DNA of 9,707 bases from Candidatus Bathyarchaeota archaeon. GTDB lineage: Archaea; Thermoproteota; Bathyarchaeia; Bathyarchaeales; Bathyarchaeaceae. The notes beneath the pieces were generated by a model. It did no database searches, was not told the origin of the DNA, and saw only the letters and a list, made by a program, of their open reading frames with translations. The DNA lies in assembly GCA_030669695.1 (NCBI GenBank), contig DAOVDC010000019.1, forward strand, positions 1 to 9,707. The letters run 5' to 3'. Positions within the stretch are counted from its first letter, which is position 1. Every line of letters begins with the position of its first letter. This document shows, piece by piece, positions 1 to 6,940 of the stretch. A program made the position numbers and the translations under genes.

Positions 1-348
1 AGCAAACTTTTTCAAGTCTTGTTCTGAAACGCCGTCGATTTCCCTTAAGGCCCGAACGAAATCTTTGTCCCCCGCTTTCACTCGTTCACTTGCTCCAGCT
101 ATAGTCTGACCTGTCCAGTGCCAAGCCCACGGAAACAGGACATTGTAACCTTGCATCCGTTTAAACCGTGCATAAGTGTCGACGCGTGTAGCTGTGAAGC
201 CGTGTCCCACATGGAGTGGCCCATTCGCGTAGGAGTATGGAAAAGTTACAAAACATTTTTTTCTTGTAGAATCTGGATTTGCCTCAAAGACCTTTGCTTT
301 TTCCCACTCTTTGCGCCACTTGTCTTCGATCTGTTTTAAAATTTCCAT
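1..348 (-). CDS. leuS: Leucyl-tRNA synthetase, N-terminal part (runs off the left edge)
   Basis: The first 116 codons of a class I aminoacyl-tRNA synthetase are visible; the rest lies beyond the window. The enzyme would charge tRNA-Leu with leucine in the cytoplasm. The start is ATG at 348, followed by a Lys/Glu-rich helix and then the class I signature HVGH at residues 46-49 inside the stretch PYSYANGPLHVGHG. The following block, with YARFKRMQGYNVLFP, matches the archaeal/eukaryotic LeuRS branch better than bacterial LeuRS. Odd: where LeuRS usually reads H-x-TGTPI this protein reads HWTGQTI (residues 77-83), so the Thr-Pro pair is replaced. A LeuRS paralog is therefore possible. It lies 105 bases downstream of alaS on the same strand and has its own TATA-like element, placed so that a leaderless mRNA is plausible. 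Confidence 0.85.
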   Translation of the reverse strand, partial: MEILKQIEDKWRKEWEKAKVFEANPDSTRKKCFVTFPYSYANGPLHVGHGFTATRVDTYARFKRMQGYNVLFPWAWHWTGQTIAGASERVKAGDKDFVRALREIDGVSEQDLKKFA

Positions 349-372
349 GAAACTTTCTGAACTACTCTGAGG

Positions 373-381
373 ATTATTAAA
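373..381 (-). promoter_or_regulatory. TATA box, candidate promoter of leuS
   Basis: On the minus strand this reads TTTAATAAT. Its centre is about 29 bases upstream of the leuS ATG at 348, so transcription would begin at or within a few bases of the start codon (leaderless). The purine-rich BRE upstream is weak. leuS may also be reached by read-through from alaS. This is pattern recognition only. Confidence 0.4.
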
Positions 382-453
382 GGTTCGGTTAGTCTTCGAG
401 GAGAACATTATCCCTCAAGTTCAGCACCAACAACCCTAATGAACACGCTTACT

Positions 454-3258
454 TTAATCTGTTTCCCTTAGTTGCGCCAGTTGTTTTCTTACGACTTTCT
501 CAGCCTTTTGCTGCACCTTTGAAATATTCTTGACCAAGGTCCCTCCTCCCTGAGCAAAGTCAGGCCTTCCGCTGCCACCGCCACCCAGCAACGACGCAAT
601 CTCTTTCGCTATCTCACCAGCGTCTATGCCACATTCTACTGCATCTTTCCCAGCCATCACCACAATCCTCGCGTTCTTGTCGTCCGCCCCATAAAATATT
701 GAGATTGCGTTCGGCTGTGCTTTTACTATTTCACTGGCTGTTTGAATCATGCGGTTGACATCTAACGGTTCAAACTTCTGTGTCACAAAATTCACTCCTT
801 CGATTGGCGTCGTCTTTCTATCCTCTCTTTGTTCGGTCAACTTCGAACTTTCTCGAACAGCAATTTCTTTGATGAGTTGCTTTTCCCTACGTCGAACTTC
901 TTTCCACTCTCTAACGAGGCGTTCTGCGGTTTTTACAAGCTTTTCATGTGGTGCATTCAAGACCTCAGAAAGTTTCCAAAGCAATTTGTCGCTTTCCTGC
1001 ACTGATGTTAGAGCGGGCAGCCCTGCGCTGAACACAATGCGTTCGACTCCGTCTTGGATTCTTTCTGTGTGGATGATTTTTATGAATCCAATTTCTTCCG
1101 TGTTTTTCACGTGGATTCCTGCGCAGGCTTCAACGTCCCAGTCTCCAGTTTTCACAACACGAACCTCTTTTCCCGGAACCACTCCACCTTGATAGAGTTG
1201 GAAGCCGTAGAGTTTCTCCGCTTCTCCCCTAGGCATCCACGACGTTTCAACTGGAATCTTCCGCATCACAGCCTCGTTTGCGAGTGCTTCGATTTTTTGG
1301 GTTTCTTCCAGCGTTAAACGTCGAAAATGGGAGATGTCTAGTCTTGAGCGGTCTAGACCTTTTTGGGCTCCACATTGCCAGACGTGTTGTCCAAGGACTC
1401 GTCTCGCTGCGCCGTTAATGATGTGGGTTGCGGTGTGTTGTTTCATCAGAATGCTTCTTCGCTTCCAATCGACAGTTCCCTTCACCACATCGCCTTCTTT
1501 TGGAACTGGACCTTTAAGAACATGAACGATGATGTTTCCTAATTTTTGAACATCCACAACTTCCGACGTGTTTTCCGTAAATTCTAAGTGCCCATGATCC
1601 GCGGGTTGTCCTCCTCCTTCAGGATAAAACGCCGTCTTTTCCAATACCACGTACTTGTTGTTTACAATTCGAAGAACACATGTATCAAACTCGCGGAGGA
1701 ATGAGTCTTTATAATAGAGCATTTGCGTCTCTGGAAGATCAGAAACCTTGGCTTCTAACCCTTCGATTTTCTCCATTTCTCGCTGAGGAGGAGCCTGAAC
1801 GTGCCTCTCAGCAACCATCATGTAAAAATTCTCAGGGACTTTCACTTGAATCCCTAAGTTTTCAGCAGTTTCTCGAACAACTTCAGGCGGAAGCCCATGT
1901 GAGTCATAAAGCTCTAATAGCGTTTCAGCTGGAATCTGAGAGACGGCTTTCATTTTCAATTCTTGAGTTATTCGCTTAACGAGCGACTCTCCTCTTTTGA
2001 GAGTTTGCTTAAATTTGTCTTGCTCCACCAAGAGGATTTCTAAGATTTCATCACGCATTTCCTTCAAGTGAGGAAAATCTCTTGACCAAGATTTTATTTG
2101 CATGTCGATGATGTCTGGCAGTTTTTCCTCGATTGCGAGTGTCTTGACCAGTCTGTAGGTTCGGCGAATTATCAGCCTAGTTAAGTATCCTTCCCGTACG
2201 TTGGAGGGTACGATGCCTTCGGCGAGCATGAACACTAGACATTTGGCATGATCCACAATGGCGAAGGCGCTTTCGATTGGAAGCATTATTTCATTAAGCC
2301 CATCTAAGCCTATTCCTACTTGTTCAGCAACCCTTTTCCGAATTCCTCTTCGGTCAATTGTTTTCTCTACACTCATCACACCAGATACTTCAGCCACTCT
2401 CGCCAGTAATTCGTTATCAACCTTGCTTATGCCCGCCATCTTCAGAACTTTATCTAAGACTGGCCCATAAACCGCGTGGAAGCAGCTTACAGACCCTTGC
2501 GACAGCCATGTGTATCGTTCAATCCCATATCCTGTGTCGACGGTTCGTATGGGCAACTCGACGAATTCGCCGTTGACTACCTTGAACTTCATGAATACCA
2601 ATGTGGCAAGCTCTAATCCTCGAACAATGCTCTCGAGGTCAGGGCCAGCATTTCCTCCACCCGACCATACGTCCTCTTTGTAAATGACCTCCTCAGACTT
2701 TACTCCCAAGTCCTTAGTAACAAATTCGTGATGGTATCGCACGGTTTGGTCTTTCCAGTAAACTTCCTTATCTGGATAGTTAAACGCGTGATGACCACCC
2801 ATCTCAAAGATGGTTAGGTGTCGACCGAAGGTGGGTCCAACGTTATCCACGTCGATAAATCGGATGCAGGGCTGACTGATGACGAGAGGATTGGCTGGTG
2901 GAGGAGTGATTCCGTTCGTAACGTAGGGTTGAAAGTCGATGATGCTGGCGTGGGTGAAGTAAAGGTCGTCTCTCCACCTAGCTACAACAGGGTACGGCTT
3001 GATTCTCTCATGTCCTTGCTTCTCGAAGAAGGAAAGAAAAGCTTCACGCATCTCTTGAAGGCTGTAACGCTTGCGAGTGGGTGGGTTGTTAATGAAAGTT
3101 AAAGGTGCACAACCTTCAGGAGTGGATTCTCCACAGGTTTTCTGATCGGGATTCTGCGTCCAAAAATACTCTTTACAAATCGGGCACAATTTCCGAACGT
3201 ACCCACACTCATCGAAGAAGGGAACGTGATATTCGCTTTCAGGAAAACGTTTCATCAT
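454..3258 (-). CDS. alaS: Alanyl-tRNA synthetase, archaeal type
   Basis: A complete 934-residue class II enzyme that charges tRNA-Ala and hydrolyses mischarged Ser/Gly-tRNA-Ala. The N-terminus has the archaeal extension with Cys25, Cys28, Cys42 and Cys50, a likely metal site. The catalytic domain follows (about 60-330), with an RFIDVDNVGPTFGRHLT block and a Gly-rich GGHH segment near 154-157. The editing domain carries TAFYPEGGG at 542-550 and the metal-binding pair HTATH (608-612) and CAGIH (712-716), all intact, so proofreading should be functional. The C-terminal DHHA1 oligomerisation domain ends in GGGGSGRPDFAQGGG (892-906) and a basic helix. Length is normal for archaeal AlaRS. The start may be either of two adjacent ATGs (3258 or 3255). 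It is followed by leuS on the same strand and preceded by rpl12 with a 228-base gap. Confidence 0.97.
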   Translation of the reverse strand: MMKRFPESEYHVPFFDECGYVRKLCPICKEYFWTQNPDQKTCGESTPEGCAPLTFINNPPTRKRYSLQEMREAFLSFFEKQGHERIKPYPVVARWRDDLYFTHASIIDFQPYVTNGITPPPANPLVISQPCIRFIDVDNVGPTFGRHLTIFEMGGHHAFNYPDKEVYWKDQTVRYHHEFVTKDLGVKSEEVIYKEDVWSGGGNAGPDLESIVRGLELATLVFMKFKVVNGEFVELPIRTVDTGYGIERYTWLSQGSVSCFHAVYGPVLDKVLKMAGISKVDNELLARVAEVSGVMSVEKTIDRRGIRKRVAEQVGIGLDGLNEIMLPIESAFAIVDHAKCLVFMLAEGIVPSNVREGYLTRLIIRRTYRLVKTLAIEEKLPDIIDMQIKSWSRDFPHLKEMRDEILEILLVEQDKFKQTLKRGESLVKRITQELKMKAVSQIPAETLLELYDSHGLPPEVVRETAENLGIQVKVPENFYMMVAERHVQAPPQREMEKIEGLEAKVSDLPETQMLYYKDSFLREFDTCVLRIVNNKYVVLEKTAFYPEGGGQPADHGHLEFTENTSEVVDVQKLGNIIVHVLKGPVPKEGDVVKGTVDWKRRSILMKQHTATHIINGAARRVLGQHVWQCGAQKGLDRSRLDISHFRRLTLEETQKIEALANEAVMRKIPVETSWMPRGEAEKLYGFQLYQGGVVPGKEVRVVKTGDWDVEACAGIHVKNTEEIGFIKIIHTERIQDGVERIVFSAGLPALTSVQESDKLLWKLSEVLNAPHEKLVKTAERLVREWKEVRRREKQLIKEIAVRESSKLTEQREDRKTTPIEGVNFVTQKFEPLDVNRMIQTASEIVKAQPNAISIFYGADDKNARIVVMAGKDAVECGIDAGEIAKEIASLLGGGGSGRPDFAQGGGTLVKNISKVQQKAEKVVRKQLAQLRETD

Positions 3259-3486
3259 CCATCACTCATCAAGTAAGAACCCCGTAGATTTAAAAGTTAG
3301 AGTTTAAGGAAACATTTAACCGTTACATTTCTCACAAAAACTATTCCAAAATAAGTCAAGGGCCTCAGGAATCTAAGGTGCATCCTTTAACATCTGTCTC
3401 TCAGTTTTGATTGTGTTTTTTCAAAGGCTTCTGAGTTTACCATAACTTGTAGAAAGTTGGTACAGTTTTCTTAATTAGAAATTGCC
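3259..3486. other. Intergenic region between rpl12 and alaS
   Basis: This 228-base gap separates the end of the ribosomal stalk genes from alaS, both on the minus strand. It holds the alaS TATA candidate near 3288-3296 and a short minus-strand T tract (3336-3340) that might help terminate rpl12 transcripts. A minus-strand 18-codon frame (3443 to 3387) is followed in the same phase by a 28-codon frame, but neither has a convincing ribosome binding site. No tRNA or strong hairpin was seen. Confidence 0.5.
3288..3296 (-). promoter_or_regulatory. TATA box, candidate promoter of alaS
   Basis: The minus strand reads CTTTTAAAT, preceded by CTAA. Its centre is about 34 bases ahead of the alaS ATG at 3258, predicting a leader of roughly 8 bases. 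No strong Shine-Dalgarno sequence fits in that leader, which is compatible with leaderless or near-leaderless initiation. Confidence 0.45.
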
Positions 3487-3798
3487 TTATCCGAATAGAG
3501 CTCCGAGGCCTTCGAGTGCTTCCTCTTCCTTCGCTTTCTCTTCTTTCTTCTTCTCTTTTTTCTTTTCTGCTGGTTTAGCCTCTGGAGCTGCAGCAACAGC
3601 GGCTGGCGCAGGTGCCATCAGCGCTGATGGAGATTTAATTGCTTCCTCTATGTCAACCTCAGCTAACGAAGCCACGAGAGCCTTAACTCTGACAGGATCT
3701 GCATTGATTTTCGCTGCTTTGAGCACTTCAGCTATACTCTTCTCGTTGATGGGTTTTCCAGCTTTATGCAGAAGCATTGCGGCGTACACGTACTCCAT
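3487..3798 (-). CDS. rpl12: Ribosomal protein P1 (archaeal L12), stalk protein
   Basis: A complete 103-residue acidic stalk protein. P1 dimers bind the helical spine of P0 and recruit translational GTPases to the large subunit. The N-terminal helical dimerisation and P0-binding domain (about 1-58) begins [17 protein letters not shown]. It is followed by an Ala/Pro-rich flexible hinge (about 60-77), a Lys/Glu-rich stretch (78-93) and the conserved factor-binding tail [11 protein letters not shown] (93-103). Length and layout are those expected for the family. The start is supported by GGTGA seven bases ahead of the ATG. It is the last gene of the rpl1-rpl10-rpl12 unit, 42 bases after rpl10. 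Confidence 0.97.
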   Translation of the reverse strand: MEYVYAAMLLHKAGKPINEKSIAEVLKAAKINADPVRVKALVASLAEVDIEEAIKSPSALMAPAPAAVAAAPEAKPAEKKKEKKKEEKAKEEEALEGLGALFG

Positions 3799-3840
3799 GA
3801 TCTATTCACCATCCTCTTCTCTCTTTTCACAATCCCCTTT

Positions 3841-4731
3841 TTAACCTTTCTGAACAGAACTTGTTGCCGTAGCCTTTTCGCTGGCTACAGCTAACCTCGT
3901 TTTTAAACTTAGCATTTCCGCGTGAGCTTTCCTTACGAGATCAGCTATTGTGTCTGGAGTGGGTAAGTCTGCGTTTAGAGCTAATCCGTACGCTTCGTGA
4001 TGCGCCATTTGAAGAAGCTGGGTAATGTTTTCTGCAAGTGGATATGCAGCATTCAGTGATAAACTGAACGCGTATGCGTGGGCTTCCTTGAGGCTTCGTT
4101 GAAACTCTTCCAAATCTATTCGTAGCTGTTCCTCATTTATGATTAGTCCGTCGTCGTACACCACCTTCATGGTAAGTCCAATCTCTACTGGTTTTATGCC
4201 AAGCTTTGAAAGTATGTTTGCAAGATTCATTGGTATAACGCCCCCCTTTTTCACCACCAAAGTGTCATGAGTTACCCATACGCTTCCGCCCTCGATTCTT
4301 GTGGGTAGACCTACGGCGCTTAGTTGACTGATGATTGGACCTGGAGGTAGTCCAGTGTTTCCAGCTGAAACGGTCACGTCGTATGCCGCTACATCGCCAG
4401 CCTTCGCAGTGGCCTTCATTCTACTCTTTTCGAGAAGCAATACGAGTTTGAATGGGTTGAGGCTGGTGAAGAGGAAGATGTTAGCTCCGCTCAAGTGTTC
4501 TTCAAGTTTTTCAAGCCCGGGCTTGTCTTTACATTCTGCAATTGCCCTTTTTACTATACTGTTCTTGATCACATGAAAGTGGGCGCTGTTCTTCAGTTTT
4601 CTCCTCAATCCTTGAAGTTGGGCAGCTCTAACCTTTTGTAGGCTGGCGACTCCGAGAGCCTTATACTGCTTTATGAGGGCTTTTGTTTCTTTGACTTCCT
4701 CGGCTTTCGCTAGCACCGTTTGACGCAACAT
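3841..4731 (-). CDS. rpl10: Ribosomal protein P0 (uL10), stalk base, tail missing
   Basis: P0 anchors the stalk to 23S rRNA near L11 and carries several P1 dimers. I place the start at ATG 4731 (296 residues) because GTGAG lies about 8 bases ahead of it; a GTG at 4743 would add four residues but has no binding site and nearly abuts the rpl1 stop. The rRNA-binding domain comes first, then the archaeal/eukaryotic insertion domain with NTGLPPGPI, TRIEGGSVW and a VVKKGG block. After that comes a helical spine with two visible repeats of the form AYxxSLNA/AYGLALNA followed by an Asn/Asp-rich turn and a helix ending in AH, the expected P1-docking sites. Odd: the protein stops at SSVQKG, without the Lys/Glu linker and GLGALFG tail that P0 normally shares with P1. 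Confidence 0.95.
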   Translation of the reverse strand: MLRQTVLAKAEEVKETKALIKQYKALGVASLQKVRAAQLQGLRRKLKNSAHFHVIKNSIVKRAIAECKDKPGLEKLEEHLSGANIFLFTSLNPFKLVLLLEKSRMKATAKAGDVAAYDVTVSAGNTGLPPGPIISQLSAVGLPTRIEGGSVWVTHDTLVVKKGGVIPMNLANILSKLGIKPVEIGLTMKVVYDDGLIINEEQLRIDLEEFQRSLKEAHAYAFSLSLNAAYPLAENITQLLQMAHHEAYGLALNADLPTPDTIADLVRKAHAEMLSLKTRLAVASEKATATSSVQKG

Positions 4732-4745
4732 GTTCTTTCTCACAT

Positions 4746-5396
4746 CTACATTTTCATTTTAATCGGTGAACCCATACTTGTTTTCAAATGGATTGACCTG
4801 ATGTTTTTTATTCCTCTTCTAAGTTTCCCTTCAACCCTTCTTATTACTGCCTGAGAGTTTTCAACGATTTTGTTATCTTCCATGTTTTCGGTTCCCACAC
4901 GACATTGAAGAACTGGTTGCCCCCGCAGCCTTATAAACACCATTTTCCGATGTTTCTTTATGTGCTCCACTATATTTGCTGTTGGAGGCACGGGTGTCGG
5001 CATCTTTCCCTGTGGTCCCAGAATGGCGCCAAGAATCTTTCCTACGCGTGGCATTAACGGGGCTTCTGCAATGAAGAAGTCGTAAGCTTTTGCCAACTCC
5101 TTTTGTTTCTTCTTATCACCAGCTAGAGCTTGAAGCTCAGTTTTTTTAATAACAAGGTCTGCGTTTGCCTTTTTGGCTTTCAAGGCCATTTCGCCGGAGG
5201 CGATCACGCATACTCTGTTTTCTTTTCCTGTAGAATTTGGAAGTTCAATAAGTTCTTGTATTTTGCCCTCAGGCTTTTTCGGGTCTATGTCCCGGAGGCT
5301 TATGATAAGTTCGATGGACTGTACAAAACTTCTTTTTTTAGACTTTTCCTTAACTTCCTTAATTATCTGAAGAAGATTTTTCTCGTCTAATGGCAT
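4746..5396 (-). CDS. rpl1: Ribosomal protein L1 (uL1)
   Basis: A complete 216-residue L1, which binds 23S rRNA helices H76-H78 at the E-site side of the ribosome and assists release of deacylated tRNA. Recognisable L1 blocks are ELIELP (about 46-51), the MPRVGKILGAILGPQGKMP segment around residue 115-133 and a basic C-terminal region ending in GSPIKMKM. Length fits archaeal L1. The start is supported by GAGG eight bases ahead of the ATG. It is the first gene of an L1-P0-P1 unit with its own TATA element; the stop is two bases from the upstream GTG candidate for P0. In methanogens L1 represses its own operon by binding its mRNA; a similar control here is possible but I did not identify a binding site. 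Confidence 0.97.
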   Translation of the reverse strand: MPLDEKNLLQIIKEVKEKSKKRSFVQSIELIISLRDIDPKKPEGKIQELIELPNSTGKENRVCVIASGEMALKAKKANADLVIKKTELQALAGDKKKQKELAKAYDFFIAEAPLMPRVGKILGAILGPQGKMPTPVPPTANIVEHIKKHRKMVFIRLRGQPVLQCRVGTENMEDNKIVENSQAVIRRVEGKLRRGIKNIRSIHLKTSMGSPIKMKM

Positions 5397-5432
5397 TCTT
5401 GAGGCCTCGTGCCAGAGACGTATCGAAGCCAG

Positions 5433-5442
5433 TTATAAAAAG
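5433..5442 (-). promoter_or_regulatory. TATA box, candidate promoter of the rpl1-rpl10-rpl12 unit
   Basis: The minus strand reads CTTTTTATAA, one of the clearest archaeal TATA-like elements in the window. Its centre is about 41 bases ahead of the rpl1 ATG, predicting a leader of about 15 bases that contains the GAGG ribosome binding site. The position, after the rpl11 T tracts, indicates that L1, P0 and P1 form a separate transcript. Confidence 0.6.
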
Positions 5443-5584
5443 ATTCTTGCGAAAAGAGTTTAGGACTTTGGAAGTTTTCGTTTTTGTACTATGTTGGGGA
5501 TTAGAATAATATCCTAACTATCTCTAGTCAAATTGGAATATTCACCGAAGCCGAAAAGATCAAAGAAGCCACAGCCGCTATAAG

Positions 5585-5638
5585 AAAAAAGCAACAAAAA
5601 CCAAAACAGAGCTAAAAACAAACCCTACACACAAAAAA
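5585..5638 (-). terminator. Multi T-tract terminator downstream of rpl11
   Basis: Read on the minus strand, the RNA would carry U runs of six (5638-5633), five (5618-5614), five (5600-5596) and six (5590-5585), starting about 57 bases after the rpl11 stop. Repeated U tracts without a strong hairpin are the typical form of archaeal intrinsic termination. It would end the secE-spt5-rpl11 transcript. Confidence 0.6.
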
Positions 5639-5694
5639 CACGGAGTCCCACTTTACACAGAACAGAAAATTAATTTTTCACAATTTAGCAAACA

Positions 5695-6186
5695 TCACTG
5701 CTCCTTCTCAAACAACGCGTCATACTTCCCCTCGTCAATTTCCTTTTGAACCTCACGCGGGTCCTTGTCTTCCACAGTTACACCCATGCTCACACAACTA
5801 CCTAAAACCTCTTTAACCGCAGCCTTGAGGTTTCTCGCCAAAAGCTCAGAACGTTTAATCTTCGCTACGCGAACAACCTGCGCCATAGAAAAGTTTCCCA
5901 CTTTTTCCGTTTTCGGAGCCCCAGAACCCTTCGAAACACCCAACTCGCTAACGATCAACGCGGAAGTAGTCGGCGTTCCCACACTTACCTCAAACTCCTT
6001 TGTCTCCGCGTCCACCGTTATTCTCACAGGCACTTTCATGCCAGCATAATTTTTTGTGACCTCGTTGATTTTGTTCACGATAGCAAGGACATTGACTCCG
6101 AGTGGTCCTAAAGCTGGCCCCAACGGAGGTCCAGCGGTTGCTTGGCCACCGCTCACCAAGGCTTTAACAACCTTTTTCTCGCTCAT
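5695..6186 (-). CDS. rpl11: Ribosomal protein L11 (uL11)
   Basis: A complete 163-residue L11. It binds the GTPase-associated 23S rRNA domain beside P0 and takes part in factor-dependent GTP hydrolysis. The N-terminal domain has the Gly/Pro-rich GGQATAGPPLGPALGPLG block (14-31) typical of L11, followed by VNKINEVT. The C-terminal rRNA-binding domain contains GSGAPKTEKVGN and AKIKRSELLARNLKAAVKEVLGSC, and ends with a family-typical acidic tail. The ATG directly follows the spt5 stop codon with no spacer, and GAGGG inside the end of spt5 serves as its binding site, so translation is probably coupled. Confidence 0.97.
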   Translation of the reverse strand: MSEKKVVKALVSGGQATAGPPLGPALGPLGVNVLAIVNKINEVTKNYAGMKVPVRITVDAETKEFEVSVGTPTTSALIVSELGVSKGSGAPKTEKVGNFSMAQVVRVAKIKRSELLARNLKAAVKEVLGSCVSMGVTVEDKDPREVQKEIDEGKYDALFEKEQ

Positions 6187-6633
6187 TTATTGTCCCTCTT
6201 TTGCCTTCATAGGTTTTACGTAGTCGGCGTGAACTGTGATGGGTAAGGTGAACGTTGCCTCCAGTAGCTCAAGGGTCACGTCTTCCTTTGTCCGGTCAAC
6301 CCTTGTAATCTTTGCTCTCATTCCTTTAAATGGGCCTGCCATGATCTCCACAACGTCTCCTGTGTCCAGTTCCTCGATAACCGGCTTTACAATGATATAC
6401 CTCTCAACCTCTGAGAAACCCACGGTTCCCGGAACTCTGGATCTCACATGTTTAATTCCCGCTATCACTTTATCAACGAAATGAGGACCATCTGCTTCAA
6501 CGAACACATAGCCCTTCAATATTTCTGGCACAAGAACAGCTTTTATCGGAAGTTCGCCCGTTTTAACCCTAGTTGCAATGAGCTTCGCTACGTTTTTTTC
6601 TTGCCCAGCCGTGGTTCGCACAGCAAAAATCAT
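6187..6633 (-). CDS. spt5: Transcription elongation factor Spt5 (archaeal NusG)
   Basis: A 148-residue Spt5, which with Spt4 clamps RNA polymerase over the DNA and raises processivity. The NGN domain (about 1-85) begins MIFAVRTTAGQEKNVA and includes LKGYVFVEA and RSRVPGTVGF. The KOW domain follows, with GDVVEIMAGPFKGMRAKITRVD (about 100-121) and KEDVTLELLEA. I choose ATG 6633 because archaeal Spt5 proteins characteristically begin MIFAVRT; a TTG at 6657 would add eight residues but has no visible binding site. It follows secE by about 50 bases and runs straight into rpl11, the classic secE-nusG-rpl11 order seen in both bacteria and archaea. Confidence 0.95.
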   Translation of the reverse strand: MIFAVRTTAGQEKNVAKLIATRVKTGELPIKAVLVPEILKGYVFVEADGPHFVDKVIAGIKHVRSRVPGTVGFSEVERYIIVKPVIEELDTGDVVEIMAGPFKGMRAKITRVDRTKEDVTLELLEATFTLPITVHADYVKPMKAKEGQ

Positions 6634-6685
6634 TGAAGAAAACTTCTCTTTTTCCAATATTCAACATTCCATTCAGTTTTTACTG

Positions 6686-6865
6686 TTACTCCCCTAACAT
6701 GGTGGCTATGAGGTGAATCAGAAAACCGATAGCGCCAATGGCAACTGTGCCGAGGAAACAAACCTTTATAGAAAGCCATAGCTCGCTCCTTCCCGGCTTT
6801 GTAGCAAGCTTCAACATTCTCGCACACGATTGGAAGAATGATCTTAACCCCATGGTTTCTCGCAT
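6686..6865 (-). CDS. secE: Preprotein translocase subunit SecE (Sec61 gamma)
   Basis: A complete 59-residue protein that is easy to miss because a longer, meaningless frame overlaps it. SecE clamps the SecY channel in the membrane. An amphipathic N-terminal helix (FFQSCARMLKLATKPGRSELW, about 10-30) lies on the cytoplasmic face, followed by one membrane segment (about 33-57) with KVCFLGTVAIGAIGFLIHLI, the form typical of archaeal and eukaryotic single-span SecE/Sec61 gamma. The P-x-R-x-E-hydrophobic motif (KPGRSELW) is the conserved SecE hinge. The start is ATG 6865; a TATA element centred 24 bases ahead suggests a leaderless message. Position directly before spt5 strongly supports the call. 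Confidence 0.93.
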   Translation of the reverse strand: MRETMGLRSFFQSCARMLKLATKPGRSELWLSIKVCFLGTVAIGAIGFLIHLIATMLGE

Positions 6866-6884
6866 CTTTCAAACGACAATACTA

Positions 6885-6893
6885 GTATAAAAG
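6885..6893 (-). promoter_or_regulatory. TATA box, candidate promoter of the secE-spt5-rpl11 unit
   Basis: The minus strand reads CTTTTATAC, centred about 24 bases upstream of the secE ATG at 6865. This spacing places transcription start at or next to the start codon, so the secE message is probably leaderless; no Shine-Dalgarno sequence is present ahead of it. It lies in the 75-base gap after dtdA. Confidence 0.55.
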
Positions 6894-6940
6894 AGTATTT
6901 TCTCTGGTGTGTGCTTACGAACATCAGTCATGTATTCCAA

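Larger units (their letters stand above)
5397..5694. other. Intergenic region between rpl11 and rpl1
   Basis: A 298-base gap between two minus-strand ribosomal units. On the rpl1 side it holds a TATA element and a GAGG binding site; on the rpl11 side it holds four minus-strand T tracts that look like a terminator. Between them a plus-strand frame without ATG (5505-5615) reads like the tail of a protein (described as a finding). No RNA gene was recognised. Confidence 0.6.

Noticed and set aside
749..3102. Several plus-strand frames of 60-147 codons opposite alaS
   Set aside because: They are antisense shadows of a well-conserved gene, rich in Ser, Phe and Leu, with no family resemblance.
3482..3844. 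A 120-codon plus-strand frame opposite rpl12
   Set aside because: Its Ser/Phe/Ala-rich product is the antisense of the P1 hinge and Lys/Glu stretch.
5401..5408. Palindrome GAGGCCTC ahead of rpl1, as a possible regulatory hairpin
   Set aside because: It has no loop and is too short to form a stable hairpin; the GAGG half is explained as the rpl1 ribosome binding site.
6630..6872. An 80-codon minus-strand frame over the secE region
   Set aside because: It overlaps secE in another phase, its product has no family features, and the SecE frame explains the region fully.
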